From Vacuolonema iberomarrocanum LEGE 07170 (GTDB lineage: Bacteria; Cyanobacteriota; Cyanobacteriia; Elainellales; Elainellaceae), in assembly GCA_015207365.1 (NCBI GenBank), contig JADEXA010000002.1, positions 166,617 to 230,616 on the forward strand: 64,000 nt of DNA. Direction: 5' to 3'. Within the stretch, counting starts at the first letter, position 1. Every line of letters begins with the position of its first letter. A model generated the notes under the pieces. It did not search any database. It saw only the letters and a program-made list of their open reading frames with translations, and was not told where the DNA came from. Shown here one piece after another: positions 55,285 through 63,895 of the stretch. The position numbers were made by a program, and so were the translations under genes.

Positions 55285-56772
55285 TTGGAAACGCACGACT
55301 TTCTGATCGCAATTAGTTTCGCTGCTTTCGTCCTGCTATTTCTAGGCGTCGGCATTTATTCTGGACTCAATCAAAAATCCACAGCTGAAGACTATCTACT
55401 GGCGAGTCGAGAAGCAAACCCCTGGCTTACCGGGCTTTCCACCATGGCAACCGGCAACAGTGGTTTCATGTTCATTGGGCTGATTGGGTTTACCTACACC
55501 CTGGGCGTCGCCTCGATATGGATTGTTCTCGGCTGGGTTATGGGTGAGGTGTTTGCCTGGAATATTGTGCACCATCGCCTCCGCCATACATCCGAGCAGC
55601 TAGACAGCGCAACGGTCGTTTCCTACCTCAGCCAAGAGGACAAGAATAGTCGCTGGCTCACCCTCATCTCTGGGTTCATTACGATCGCCTTTCTCGCCGT
55701 TTATGCCGCGACGCAGCTGCAAGCGGGCAGCAAGGCTCTCAGCGTTATCTTTGGCTGGGACTACAGCCTTGGTATCATCCTGGGCGCTGTCATCGTTACC
55801 ATTTACTGCTTCACTGGGGGCATTCGCGCCTCGATCTGGGTGGGCTCGATTCAAGCCACCCTCATGCTCATATCCATGCTGATTCTGGTGACAGTTGCTG
55901 TGATGCATAGCGGCGGCCCCATCGGCATGTTCGAGCGCTTAGGTGAAAGCGACCCCGCATTGCTCCGTTTAGCCCCAGATAGTTTGCGATTGGGGGTGGT
56001 GCCCTTTGCCCTCAGTTGGTTTGTCGCAGGCTTTGGTGTGGTGGGGCAGCCGCATATCATGGGACGGATTATGGCGATCGACTCGACGAAGAATGTGGCG
56101 ATCGCCCGCAATATCTATCTCCTGCTCTATGTCGTCTTTGCCTTGTCTGCCCTCGGCGTTGGCCTCACAGCGCGGGTACTGCTGCCCGAGCTCCTAGCCG
56201 TTGGTGGCGACACAGAACTGGCCTTGCCTGAACTCGCAACCGTCCTCCTACCTGCCTTATTGGTTGGCATCGTTCTTTCGGGACTCTTCGCCGCCACCAT
56301 TTCCACCGCCGATGCTCAGTTGCTGACCTGTTCCGCAACGCTCTCCCAGGATATTTTCCATTGGGCCTCCGACTCCTACCGCCTCGTCAAAGCCGGAACC
56401 CTGGTAATGGCGCTAATCATTCTGGTGATAGCCCTCGTCGGTAATGACAATGTCTTTGCCCTCGCCACCATCGCCTGGTCGACCCTAGCCGCAGGATTAG
56501 GACCACTAATGGTGGTGCGGGTCTGGGAGCGCGCCATCAAGACCCCAGTTGCGATCGCCATGATGCTCATTGGCGTCAGCACCGCTCTCACCTGGCGCTT
56601 GGGTTTTGGACTCTCCGATTCCGTTTGCGAAGCCTTGCCCGGCATGGTGGCAGGGGCACTGGTCTACCTCATCTCCCTGGCCTTTGGCGGCGGACAACCC
56701 GTGGAATCTGACGACGCCATAGTAACCGTGCTGGATACTCAAGAACCCCAAGAGGTTGCATCCTCCAGCTAA
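55285..56772 (+). CDS. Sodium:solute symporter family protein
   Basis: 495 residues from TTG 55285, with 12-13 membrane segments. PutP/SSS fold: the N-terminal LGVGIYSGLNQKSTAEDYLL and GLSTMATGNSGFMFIGLIGF, the RASIWVGSIQATLMLISMLI region, GQPHIMGRIMAIDSTKNVAI and the conserved LSGLFAATISTADAQLLTCS that contributes to the sodium site. It resembles proline and pantothenate symporters; the substrate cannot be fixed. No operon partner. Cytoplasmic membrane. Confidence 0.88.
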   Translation: METHDFLIAISFAAFVLLFLGVGIYSGLNQKSTAEDYLLASREANPWLTGLSTMATGNSGFMFIGLIGFTYTLGVASIWIVLGWVMGEVFAWNIVHHRLRHTSEQLDSATVVSYLSQEDKNSRWLTLISGFITIAFLAVYAATQLQAGSKALSVIFGWDYSLGIILGAVIVTIYCFTGGIRASIWVGSIQATLMLISMLILVTVAVMHSGGPIGMFERLGESDPALLRLAPDSLRLGVVPFALSWFVAGFGVVGQPHIMGRIMAIDSTKNVAIARNIYLLLYVVFALSALGVGLTARVLLPELLAVGGDTELALPELATVLLPALLVGIVLSGLFAATISTADAQLLTCSATLSQDIFHWASDSYRLVKAGTLVMALIILVIALVGNDNVFALATIAWSTLAAGLGPLMVVRVWERAIKTPVAIAMMLIGVSTALTWRLGFGLSDSVCEALPGMVAGALVYLISLAFGGGQPVESDDAIVTVLDTQEPQEVASSS

Positions 56773-56962
56773 TTCCAGACATCGGGGGTGTCTTGTAGTT
56801 GGCGCATAGAAAACGGATCAACATGCTTCCCTCTAGCAAAGGACTGATGAGTCAGCCTGTAAGTTAGAGACTGTGTATTACGTGGGAGAGTTCTGTGAGG
56901 TTTTCTGTTTAGGGCGATCGCAGAGTTTCTCCCATCTCATTACGGTTAGCCAGCTTGTTTAC

Positions 56963-57298
56963 TCAATCTTGGGCTTGTGAAACATAGTACATAACGCATT
57001 CAGAAGATGTTGAGTAGCCAATGAAGGTTCCCTTATCAATTAGAAGGCAATCTCCTTTTTTCACCTGATAGATGCGATCGCCTCGAACATTGAGACTCAT
57101 CTCACCATCCACAATGTATTTGAACTCATCATATTGATAGTCAAAGTCAATACTATTGCCGGATCTGAAATGATAAAAACCGCATTTCATAGGCTTAGAA
57201 GAAGACGATCTGCCAAAGATTGTGAACCGCAAATCAACGCCTTCCGCATCAAAATCAATCCAATCACCTGTTCTTGCTGGAATATGTGTTAGTGTCAT
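56963..57298 (-). CDS. Cupin-fold protein (EutQ-like)
   Basis: 111 residues. A single beta-barrel cupin with FTIFGRSSSSKPMKCGFYHF, YDEFKYIVDGEMSLNVRGD and VKKGDCLLIDKGTFIGYSTS in the order of the EutQ-like cupins. Usual metal His residues are not obvious, so it may be non-catalytic. Divergent from the MmyB-type regulator gene (119 bp between starts), an arrangement typical of a regulator and its target. Confidence 0.75.
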   Translation of the reverse strand: MTLTHIPARTGDWIDFDAEGVDLRFTIFGRSSSSKPMKCGFYHFRSGNSIDFDYQYDEFKYIVDGEMSLNVRGDRIYQVKKGDCLLIDKGTFIGYSTSSECVMYYVSQAQD

Positions 57299-57351
57299 CG
57301 TTGTTTTAGCGACTTTCTGGTTGACACTGACAGCTTAAGCTTAAACATATT

Positions 57352-57400
57352 CTCTAACCAGGAGCGACCTTATCATAGTATTGGTACTACCAGGTTAGAG
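57352..57400. promoter_or_regulatory. Candidate operator between the cupin and regulator genes
   Basis: Perfect 8-bp arms CTCTAACC (57352-57359) and GGTTAGAG (57393-57400), 33-bp spacer, with inner AGTA-TTGG-TACT dyad. Positioned to control both divergent promoters; likely target of the adjacent regulator. Confidence 0.45.
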
Positions 57401-57417
57401 GAAGATACAACCATGTG

Positions 57418-58254
57418 ATGGATAAGAAGAAACGATTGGAAGAGTTTTCGAGCTTTCTAAAAAGCCGTCGTAGTCGAATCTCTCCAAAGCAAGTTGGTTT
57501 ACCAGAAGGAGTTCGGCGGAGAACACCTGGACTTCGCAGAGAAGAAGTTGCCCAACTCGCAGGAATTGGAGTGACCTGGTATACCTGGATTGAGCAAGGA
57601 CGCGATGTTCAAGTCTCAGTTCAAGTGCTAGAAGGAATCGCTCGTGCTCTCAAGCTCAATTTAGATGAGCGAAAGCATCTCTTTCTGCTAGCAAATCAGC
57701 CTCCCCCTCCAGATTCCATTTCACACCAAGAAATGGTGGATTCATTACTAATACAAGCACTCGAACGATTTGGCGCAAACCCCGCCTATATTACCGGACA
57801 AAGATGGGATTTACTCGCTTGGAATCAAGCTGCTTGCGCTGTGTTTGGCGATTTTGAAGCACTACCAATTCAAGAGCGAAATATTCTTTGGTTCGTGTTC
57901 ATGAATGAGAATCTACGACAAATTTTAGTGGATTGGGAATCTCATGCTCGCTTAGTGCTCGCTCAGTTTCGCATAAGCTATAGCCGTTTTGTTGGAGATC
58001 CTTGGTTTGTTGAGTTAATCCATAACCTTGAGGTTGTTAGCCCAGAATTTCGGCTGTGGTGGGCAGAGCAAAATATATTAGGTAGAACAGATGGACGTAA
58101 AGAAATCAACCATCCACTCGTTGGTCAGCTAAGACTAAATTATGTTGTCTTTAAAGTAGCTGATAATCCAAATCTAGAAGTTGTGATGTACTTACCATTG
58201 CCAGAGTCAGATACCGCTCTTAAGCTTCAGCAACTTTCAGCCATGCACTCATAG
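57418..58254 (+). CDS. Helix-turn-helix regulator with MmyB-like ligand-binding domain
   Basis: 278 residues. N-terminal HTH (about 8-75): LEEFSSFLKSRRSRISPKQV, then RRTPGLRREEVAQLAGIGVT and WYTWIEQGRDVQVSVQVLEG, which is the standard start of this family. The C-terminal PAS-like MmyB domain (about 105-270) has RWDLLAWNQAACAVFGDFEA and RNILWFVFMNEN. Such regulators often repress a nearby oxidoreductase or hydrolase gene and respond to small hydrophobic ligands. ATG 57418 is preceded by GTG 57415, an alternative start. G+C is lower than in the flanking genes. Confidence 0.9.
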   Translation: MDKKKRLEEFSSFLKSRRSRISPKQVGLPEGVRRRTPGLRREEVAQLAGIGVTWYTWIEQGRDVQVSVQVLEGIARALKLNLDERKHLFLLANQPPPPDSISHQEMVDSLLIQALERFGANPAYITGQRWDLLAWNQAACAVFGDFEALPIQERNILWFVFMNENLRQILVDWESHARLVLAQFRISYSRFVGDPWFVELIHNLEVVSPEFRLWWAEQNILGRTDGRKEINHPLVGQLRLNYVVFKVADNPNLEVVMYLPLPESDTALKLQQLSAMHS

Positions 58255-58323
58255 TCATTACGAAATGGAGCCGACGGTTCAATTTGCCTTGCCAAACACC
58301 TCAAGACGTTCGTGGAGCCGAAA

Positions 58324-58416
58324 TATAGCGGTGTGCAACCGCATTAAGCACAGCAACGGTTGTGTGGGGCGCGGCGCGCCACACAACCGTACTTAACTAA
58401 CGCGCATAGCGCTATA
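58324..58416. repeat. Palindromic repeat family C, copy 3
   Basis: About 93 bp, same orientation as copy 1. Its last base (58416) is the A of the start codon of the decayed hydrolase gene, so the element sits directly against that reading frame. Confidence 0.87.
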
Positions 58417-58947
58417 TGAGCGAGAGAATGATTCAGGCGAATGGGGTTGAACTCTGCACCGAGAGTTTTGGTCATTCAACCGATCCAACTCTGCTATTGA
58501 GTGCCGGTGGTTGCGTTTCAATGGTGTGGTGGCCTAAAGATTTCTGCCAGAAACTGGCAGACGTTGGACGCTACGTGATTCGATATTGATTACACGGTTG
58601 AACTCTTTCGCTTAACCTTTACGGGTTCTCAGCATCCCTTCGACGAAACGACCGTTCGGGCGCTAGCGACGGAAGATGTAAAGCGGGCAAACAATCTGCC
58701 TAGCGCCAACAATCATGCTCTCCTCTCAGGAGGCGATCGCTATTACAATCGGCTCGGGGAAATCAACATTTCAACCTTGGTCATTCACGGTACTGCAGAT
58801 GCGATCGTTAACTATCAAAACGGGGTAACACTAGCTGAGGAAATTCCTAACACCACTCTGCTAACCCTGGAAGGAACAGCGCACGAGCTGCATCGAAACG
58901 ATTGGGATACCATCATTGATGCCATCATCAAACACACGAGACGTTAA
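58416..58947 (+). pseudogene. Alpha/beta-hydrolase with internal deletion
   Basis: Two pieces of one protein in different frames. Frame 1 (58416-58589) gives MSERMIQANGVELCTESFG, then MVWWPKDFCQKLADVGRYVI and stops. Frame 2 (58588-58947) starts DYTVELFRLTFTGSQHPFDE and ends with TLVIHGTADAIVNYQNGVTL, LEGTAHELHRNDW and TRR. The two flank the usual nucleophile elbow (GxSxG) and cap entrance, which are absent, so about 100 residues are lost. This belongs to the esterase-like family often paired with MmyB-type regulators such as the neighbour at 57418. Not functional. Confidence 0.8.
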
Positions 58948-59232
58948 ATTTTAGAAATGCGATCGTTCAAAGACAGAGTCGAAATTCCGCGTTAGTCAGC
59001 AAATTTATTAGCACAAGTTTTGAGAAAAGTTAGAACCCAACAAAACGTATGGAACATTACTGGAATTTCTTACAAACTACTGCACTAAAACCGTGGCTTA
59101 ATTTATTTGCACTTTGATAAACCTCAGTCACAGCCAGCAGCCCCATAAGTTCACCGAACCGGAACGCAATAAACTATCGTCAAGATATCAAATTTGTCTG
59201 CATCCAATGAGCAGAACGTTAGGCAGCAACCA
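58948..59232. other. Intergenic region downstream of the hydrolase remnant
   Basis: 285 bp with no gene. On the minus strand, just past the PIN gene, GCCTAAC (59219-59225) resembles an integron attC core, and a GTTGGGT lies near 59036, but see rejected items. Confidence 0.4.
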
Positions 59233-59901
59233 CTAGGTTTGAGTGAGCCAACTCTCAGGAAGCTCATCAATTTCTTCTAGCAAGAAGTCACCATACACCC
59301 ATACCCGAGAGCTATCGTAAAGATCACTGAGAATAGATTTGCGAGCACCCGCTTTATCCCAAGGTTGCAGATCAGAATCCAATTCACAAAAGCCAACCCA
59401 AGGATATCCATCTTGCTGCAATTCTTCAGATTTCACTAATACAGCAGCCAAAATCGCAAGGTCATAGGGTTTTACGGAAAGACCCATCGCACCAACAAAT
59501 ACTTGACGCTCTAGCATTGGCTCTGAAAGCGGAAAAACGCTCAGTCCTGGATGTGATGCTAAACCATTTAAGCGTTCTGAAATCTTGGTCAGCTCATTGG
59601 CAACTAATCCATCAAATTGGTTAAATACCCGGAATGCGGCTTCCGCATCTTCTAGTCTTATGCGCCCTTCATCTCTTGCCCACCGAACGAACTTGCGTAG
59701 GTCTTCTGAGCGCGAGCGCGGCGTAAATCTTCGAGGTACAGTTTCGCGGGCTTCCGCCAAGCATATCGCTGGCACAAATAACTGAAGTTCACCAGCATCA
59801 GCCCGTTGCAGCAGATGAATAGCCTGAGGGCTTTGCAAATGAGCTGGGGCTGTAACATCTACGACCCAATTTGTTTCAACTAAAACGACACTAGGCTTCA
59901 A
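59233..59901 (-). CDS. PIN-domain-like protein
   Basis: 222 residues. The N-terminal VLVETNWVVDV is a PIN-fold start with Glu in place of the usual first Asp, followed by FVPAICLAEARETVPRRF and a later KPYDLAILAAVL, supplying the other acidic residues. PIN proteins are Mg-dependent RNases; many are toxins. Its stop side is free; its start overlaps the stop of the upstream gene by 4 bp (ATGA), so the two are coupled. It could be a toxin or a defence component, but no antitoxin-like DNA-binding protein is present. Confidence 0.7.
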   Translation of the reverse strand: MKPSVVLVETNWVVDVTAPAHLQSPQAIHLLQRADAGELQLFVPAICLAEARETVPRRFTPRSRSEDLRKFVRWARDEGRIRLEDAEAAFRVFNQFDGLVANELTKISERLNGLASHPGLSVFPLSEPMLERQVFVGAMGLSVKPYDLAILAAVLVKSEELQQDGYPWVGFCELDSDLQPWDKAGARKSILSDLYDSSRVWVYGDFLLEEIDELPESWLTQT

Positions 59902-60365
59902 CTGGCGACCTTACTCCATCTTGGGCCAGCCGCTCGAATTTCACCAAGCTGGAGAAGCCTAATAATAGGCTCACCCAAAAGCTCTCCTAAGTCATTCGGC
60001 AAAGTTTCTAGACTAGACGTCTGTTTTAGTTTCTCAAGCCACTGTTGAACTCGCGACTCAAACTCAAGCTCGCGACTTCCTCGCCATTGCTCATCTACAG
60101 AGGGTAGTAGGCAAGCTGGTAGCTTGGCTTCACCAATTACAGAAATCGACTCACCATGAGATTTTTCTAAGGAATCACGGAGGAGAACAATGTGTTCACC
60201 AGTTATGGCCAAACCAACTGAACAGCCAACAGAAGCCATAAGGTGCTTTAGTTGCTCAACAGCCCTTTGACGAAGCGAAATACTATCATTGAGTTTTACC
60301 TCAACGATAATCAGATATTCCTTATCAGGACTTACTACGACAATGTCTGGATGTGCTGTGTTCAT
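59898..60365 (-). CDS. Nuclease-fold (PD-(D/E)XK-like) protein
   Basis: 155 residues from ATG 60365; the frame runs up to 60413. Near the start AHPDIVVVSPDKEYLIIVEV ends with VEVKL, giving the D...ExK spacing of restriction-endonuclease-like enzymes, followed by a helix with RQRAVEQLKHLMAS. The rest is charged and includes EFESRVQQWLEKLKQ. Possible DNA or RNA nuclease, or a catalytically minimal relative. Coupled to the PIN gene by a 4-bp overlap. No family name recognised. Confidence 0.65.
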   Translation of the reverse strand: MNTAHPDIVVVSPDKEYLIIVEVKLNDSISLRQRAVEQLKHLMASVGCSVGLAITGEHIVLLRDSLEKSHGESISVIGEAKLPACLLPSVDEQWRGSRELEFESRVQQWLEKLKQTSSLETLPNDLGELLGEPIIRLLQLGEIRAAGPRWSKVAS

Positions 60366-60487
60366 AGTCAAATTGTAGCAAAGCCAAAAATTGCCTATGC
60401 ACTCAACCGACAAGGCTTACCCTTAATGTAGCAGCATCTTATTTCGGCACTATTTGCTAAATTGCTTGAAATCTTCAACCTACGCGT

Positions 60488-61141
60488 TTAGCGAACTTCT
60501 ACGTTTTGAATCAGCTCTTGCATCGCCGCTTCGTTGCGGGCAAAGTCTGTTGGCGCTGTCCAGGTGAGAATTTGGGTGAAGTGCTCTGGTGTCTCAACCG
60601 TCGTGTGCAAATAGACTACGTTGATGTCGTTGTTGGATCCGCGAATCTCGTACTGCACGGCATCAAACTCACCGACCTGGGTGATTTGTTCGCTGGGTCC
60701 CGCTTCTTCCACATTCGTTAGTTGCTCTTTGAGTTGTTGGCGCGATTGCTCCGAAAACTCTTCCTTCGTCAAGTCAGCCAACCCGTCTCTGGGCTGAGCG
60801 CGAACCACCAAATACATCTGCTGCTGACGGTTCGCTGCCTGAATTTGCGCCACCGGGTTCAGCTCTGGCTCTGCTTCCCAGCCATCCGGCAAAACCACCT
60901 GACTAGAATCATCGGGGGCTTCCAGCAAGTTGGCGGGGGCGTTCAGCGCATTGGGTTCAGGTTCCGGGAGGGCGATCGCCCCGGTTTCATCTCCTGCCGA
61001 GGGAGCTTCAGCGGTACCCGAGGAGGTAGCACGCTCGGCAATCCACCATCCTGCGGCACCCAGGCCGAGCAGTAGAACACCGGATGCTAATGGCAGTAGC
61101 CATTGCCGAACATTCTTGAATCGAGAGGAATCAGAATTCAT
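60488..61141 (-). CDS. Membrane-anchored protein with PsbP-like C-terminal domain
   Basis: 217 residues. One N-terminal membrane helix (about 14-34, LLPLASGVLLLGLGAAGWWI), an acidic/Pro/Ala linker, then a beta-rich domain starting VVLPDGWEAEPELNPVAQIQ and continuing with MYLVVRAQPRDGLADLTKEE and FDAVQYEIRGSNNDINVVYL, resembling the PsbP/DUF1795 fold. Such proteins occur in thylakoid lumen or periplasm. A role in photosystem assembly is possible but unproven. Single gene. Confidence 0.7.
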   Translation of the reverse strand: MNSDSSRFKNVRQWLLPLASGVLLLGLGAAGWWIAERATSSGTAEAPSAGDETGAIALPEPEPNALNAPANLLEAPDDSSQVVLPDGWEAEPELNPVAQIQAANRQQQMYLVVRAQPRDGLADLTKEEFSEQSRQQLKEQLTNVEEAGPSEQITQVGEFDAVQYEIRGSNNDINVVYLHTTVETPEHFTQILTWTAPTDFARNEAAMQELIQNVEVR

Positions 61142-61298
61142 GGGTCGGGTCTTCCATCACGAGGCGCCTCCCATTCTAGCGCTGGGGCGATCGCAATCGG
61201 CAGCTTCAGGGTCATCCTGGTAGGGTCTATTCAATCAGCTGAGTTGCTAAACTCGAATTCGTTGTTAATGGAAGCGATGGCTCCAACGTGCGTCGGGT

Positions 61299-63116
61299 TT
61301 ACTGGCGTGGGTCACTATCGCGGGAATAACGAGTTTCCTGCCACACATTGCCGACCCCTTTGATGACACCGCGCCCAATCAAACCAATGCTACGTCCCAG
61401 CACTTCCGTCAACACATACACCAGAGCACTGCCAACGACAGAGAAAGACGCTCGCAAGCGGGGGGCGATCGCGTCTCGCGTTTCCAGTACCAACGTCACC
61501 GCATAGGGAAGCCCGCTCAGATCCTCCAGCTCATCCCGTCGGGGTGCATAGATAGAGCGCACCTGAATGCCACGGGGCTGGAACGTGAGGAGTTGATGGC
61601 GGCTCTCGAAAATATCGCGGGGCGTGCCAAAGTAGCGACGCATTCGGTAGTGCCAGGACAAGTCGTTGCGGAACCGCTCGACCTCGCGGGTAGACATGAG
61701 GCGGCGATCATAAAAGCTTTGTTTGATTTCTTCTACATCGGCAAACTGGTTGAGTAGGGGTTGAACCACCGCATTGGCCAGTTGCAGAACAGTATGCCCT
61801 AGCAACAACTCCGCCCGTAGCAAAGATTCTGGGTTGCCTGCTGGGTAAGCATTGCCGTTAATCATCAGGGGTGTTTGAAACAAGAGATGCGACAGCAACG
61901 TTTCAAAATAAGGGATAGGACGGAGCAGGGTGGCATCCACCAGCGGCGCATCCGATAGCAACACCTCCACCAATGGCACTTCCGTTCCCTGAATGACCAG
62001 CGTGGAATATCGGCCAAAAAAGTCTTCTGTGGCGGTTTCCCACAGGTCGAGCAAGAGTTGCAGTTGCATGCCTTCCAACTGCTCAACCGTAATTTGAGAT
62101 TGGCGCAAGTCTTCTAGTAAGCTCTCCAGTTTACGCAAGATCAGCCCAAACAGCTCTTGCTTCCGTGCCGATTGCAAGATATCCGTTTCCAGAGGAACGC
62201 CTGTCAGGTTCGCTACACTGCTCTGAATATTTGATAGCAGGGCGTCCACGAGTATTGACTGCAAGCTCAAAGCTGAGATACGGGTTTCTAGGGGTGCGAT
62301 CGCCGGGACAGGTTCCAGTTCACTCGCATTCGCAGACAGGCGGGTTGGGGCAATAGCTTGCGATCGCGCTTGTCTCTCACCCATCTCTGGCGAACTTACT
62401 CCAGGAGACACATCCGGGATCTGTTGCGTGGCTGCATCATCACGTTCCCCATCAGATAATGCTGGAGTTGCCAGCATTTGTTGCACCAACCAGCGAGCCA
62501 CGCGTACTTCCCGCCGCCGCCCTTCAAGAATCAAGCGCTCTACTTGGGTGAGTCGTCCGTCGCGCAACTGCTGAGACAGTTCGGCGATCGCGCCCTCCAT
62601 TCGTCTTACGCCAGTGATTCGCAAATTGCGCCGCATTTCACTGAAGACACCAGGACGCCCACCCGCTGCCGCGATCGGGTCGGTATGCCCAATCCATACG
62701 CCTTGCCCATTGGCTACCCGTCGCATTGTTGCAACCAGCGCATCAGGCTGGCTACCCCGCAACCAAAATCCAGTCGCCCCTGCCCGCTGTGCTGCCGCCA
62801 CTAGAATCGGTTCGGCAGATACACCTAGTATCAAAATGGGAAGCTGAGGAAACTGCGATCGCACTCTTTCACACACTTGCCATTCGGATGTTTCACCAGG
62901 TTGTAGGGCAGTGGGTGAAAGTCCTAGAATCGCCAGAAATAAGTCGTTATCCCCACGATCCAAGTCGGGTAAAGTCTCGCGTAGACAGGCGATCGCTTCA
63001 GACAGACGGCATTCTGCTACAACCTCAATATCTGTAATCTGCTCCAGCCACAGCGCCAAAGCTGAACGGTATGCCGAGTCATCCTCAATCAAAACCAGTC
63101 GTAGGGTCACAGGCAA
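61299..63116 (-). CDS. DUF3685 protein with inactive receiver-like domain
   Basis: 605 residues. Residues 1-140 fold like a response-regulator receiver (LRLVLIEDDSAYRSALALWL, then LPILILGVSAEPILVAAAQR), with the acidic pocket ED-D kept but the phosphoacceptor Asp replaced (LFLAILGLSP) and the Lys of the last strand replaced by Arg (GFWLRGSQPDAL). The remainder, about 165-600, is the large cyanobacterial and plastid DUF3685 region, ending in a hydrophobic segment SFSVVGSALVYVLTEVL. Function unknown; perhaps a phosphorylation-independent regulator or assembly factor. Confidence 0.82.
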   Translation of the reverse strand: MPVTLRLVLIEDDSAYRSALALWLEQITDIEVVAECRLSEAIACLRETLPDLDRGDNDLFLAILGLSPTALQPGETSEWQVCERVRSQFPQLPILILGVSAEPILVAAAQRAGATGFWLRGSQPDALVATMRRVANGQGVWIGHTDPIAAAGGRPGVFSEMRRNLRITGVRRMEGAIAELSQQLRDGRLTQVERLILEGRRREVRVARWLVQQMLATPALSDGERDDAATQQIPDVSPGVSSPEMGERQARSQAIAPTRLSANASELEPVPAIAPLETRISALSLQSILVDALLSNIQSSVANLTGVPLETDILQSARKQELFGLILRKLESLLEDLRQSQITVEQLEGMQLQLLLDLWETATEDFFGRYSTLVIQGTEVPLVEVLLSDAPLVDATLLRPIPYFETLLSHLLFQTPLMINGNAYPAGNPESLLRAELLLGHTVLQLANAVVQPLLNQFADVEEIKQSFYDRRLMSTREVERFRNDLSWHYRMRRYFGTPRDIFESRHQLLTFQPRGIQVRSIYAPRRDELEDLSGLPYAVTLVLETRDAIAPRLRASFSVVGSALVYVLTEVLGRSIGLIGRGVIKGVGNVWQETRYSRDSDPRQ

Positions 63117-63275
63117 GAAACTAAAAGAGCAAAATTAAAAATGTATCAGATACTCCCTCGATAATACTGTTCAGGTTGAGGAGCAATCGAAAAATATACC
63201 CCTGATTTCCCGAAAATCAAACTATCCCGGCCCAATTGATTAGGCATCTTATCGGTCTAAACCGAAAGCCTTGGG

Positions 63276-63764
63276 TCAGCTGCAATATTCAGGTAACCCG
63301 CAGGAATGCTTTGTGTTACAGGTTTTGACAAACTTCATCTCTCCCTGAAAGTCTCCCGTCGACTCAACGCCCGTTGGTACCCAGCCGAGGCGCAGGTAAA
63401 AACCATAGGCTCTCAAGTTGGGATCATTGCCAGTGACCAACCAAATATCTTCAAGTCCTTGCGACCACAGCCAATATTCAGCCGCTTGCATGAGGGCACG
63501 ACCAGCACCCTGCCCTTCAAACCCAGGGCGCACAAAGACCCCAAATATCGTTTTTTCCATAGCATTTGCTATGGAGAAACCAATGGTGCGATCGCCGATC
63601 TCCGCCACCCAGGCACAACAGTCGGTTTCCAGCATTGCGGCAACCGATTCTGGAGTAATGCCAAGCTCGGCAATTTCTTCGCGAGACTGATGATTTTCGA
63701 CAACACTGGTTCGGATATCGAACAGCGTATCGATGTCATCTTGGGTCGCTATCCGAATGTGCAT
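63276..63764 (-). CDS. GNAT family N-acetyltransferase
   Basis: 162 residues. The acetyl-CoA motif GFEGQGAGRALMQAAEYWL (around 81-99), the preceding strand FGVFVRP, and GNDPNLRAYGFYLRLGWVPT near residue 125 are typical GNAT features. Substrate unknown. Alone between DUF3685 and the second psbA. Confidence 0.88.
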   Translation of the reverse strand: MHIRIATQDDIDTLFDIRTSVVENHQSREEIAELGITPESVAAMLETDCCAWVAEIGDRTIGFSIANAMEKTIFGVFVRPGFEGQGAGRALMQAAEYWLWSQGLEDIWLVTGNDPNLRAYGFYLRLGWVPTGVESTGDFQGEMKFVKTCNTKHSCGLPEYCS

Positions 63765-63824
63765 GGTTTCTAGCTCATGGGCTCGAACGCAACTCTATTT
63801 CTATCGCATAATGCATTTCCATAG

Positions 63825-63851
63825 CAAAAAGCGCCCCCAATGGGAGGCGCT
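63825..63851 (-). terminator. Terminator of the second psbA
   Basis: AGCGCC (63830-63835) and GGCGCT (63846-63851), extended by CCC/GGG pairing, then TTTTT on the minus strand (63825-63829). It lies 44-71 bp past the stop of the psbA copy at the window end. Confidence 0.75.
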
Positions 63852-63895
63852 CTGCCCTAACTATGGCTAGGAGAATTCAGCTGTCAGCCAACAAC

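Noticed and set aside
55600..55908. Antisense frame inside the symporter gene
   Set aside because: A reverse-strand shadow of the symporter with no motif.
59030..59232. Integron attC-like motifs (GCCTAAC and GTTGGGT on the minus strand) just past the PIN gene
   Set aside because: The two motifs are about 190 bp apart, longer than known attC sites, and no imperfect stem joins them. Both motifs are short enough to occur by chance, and no integrase is present.
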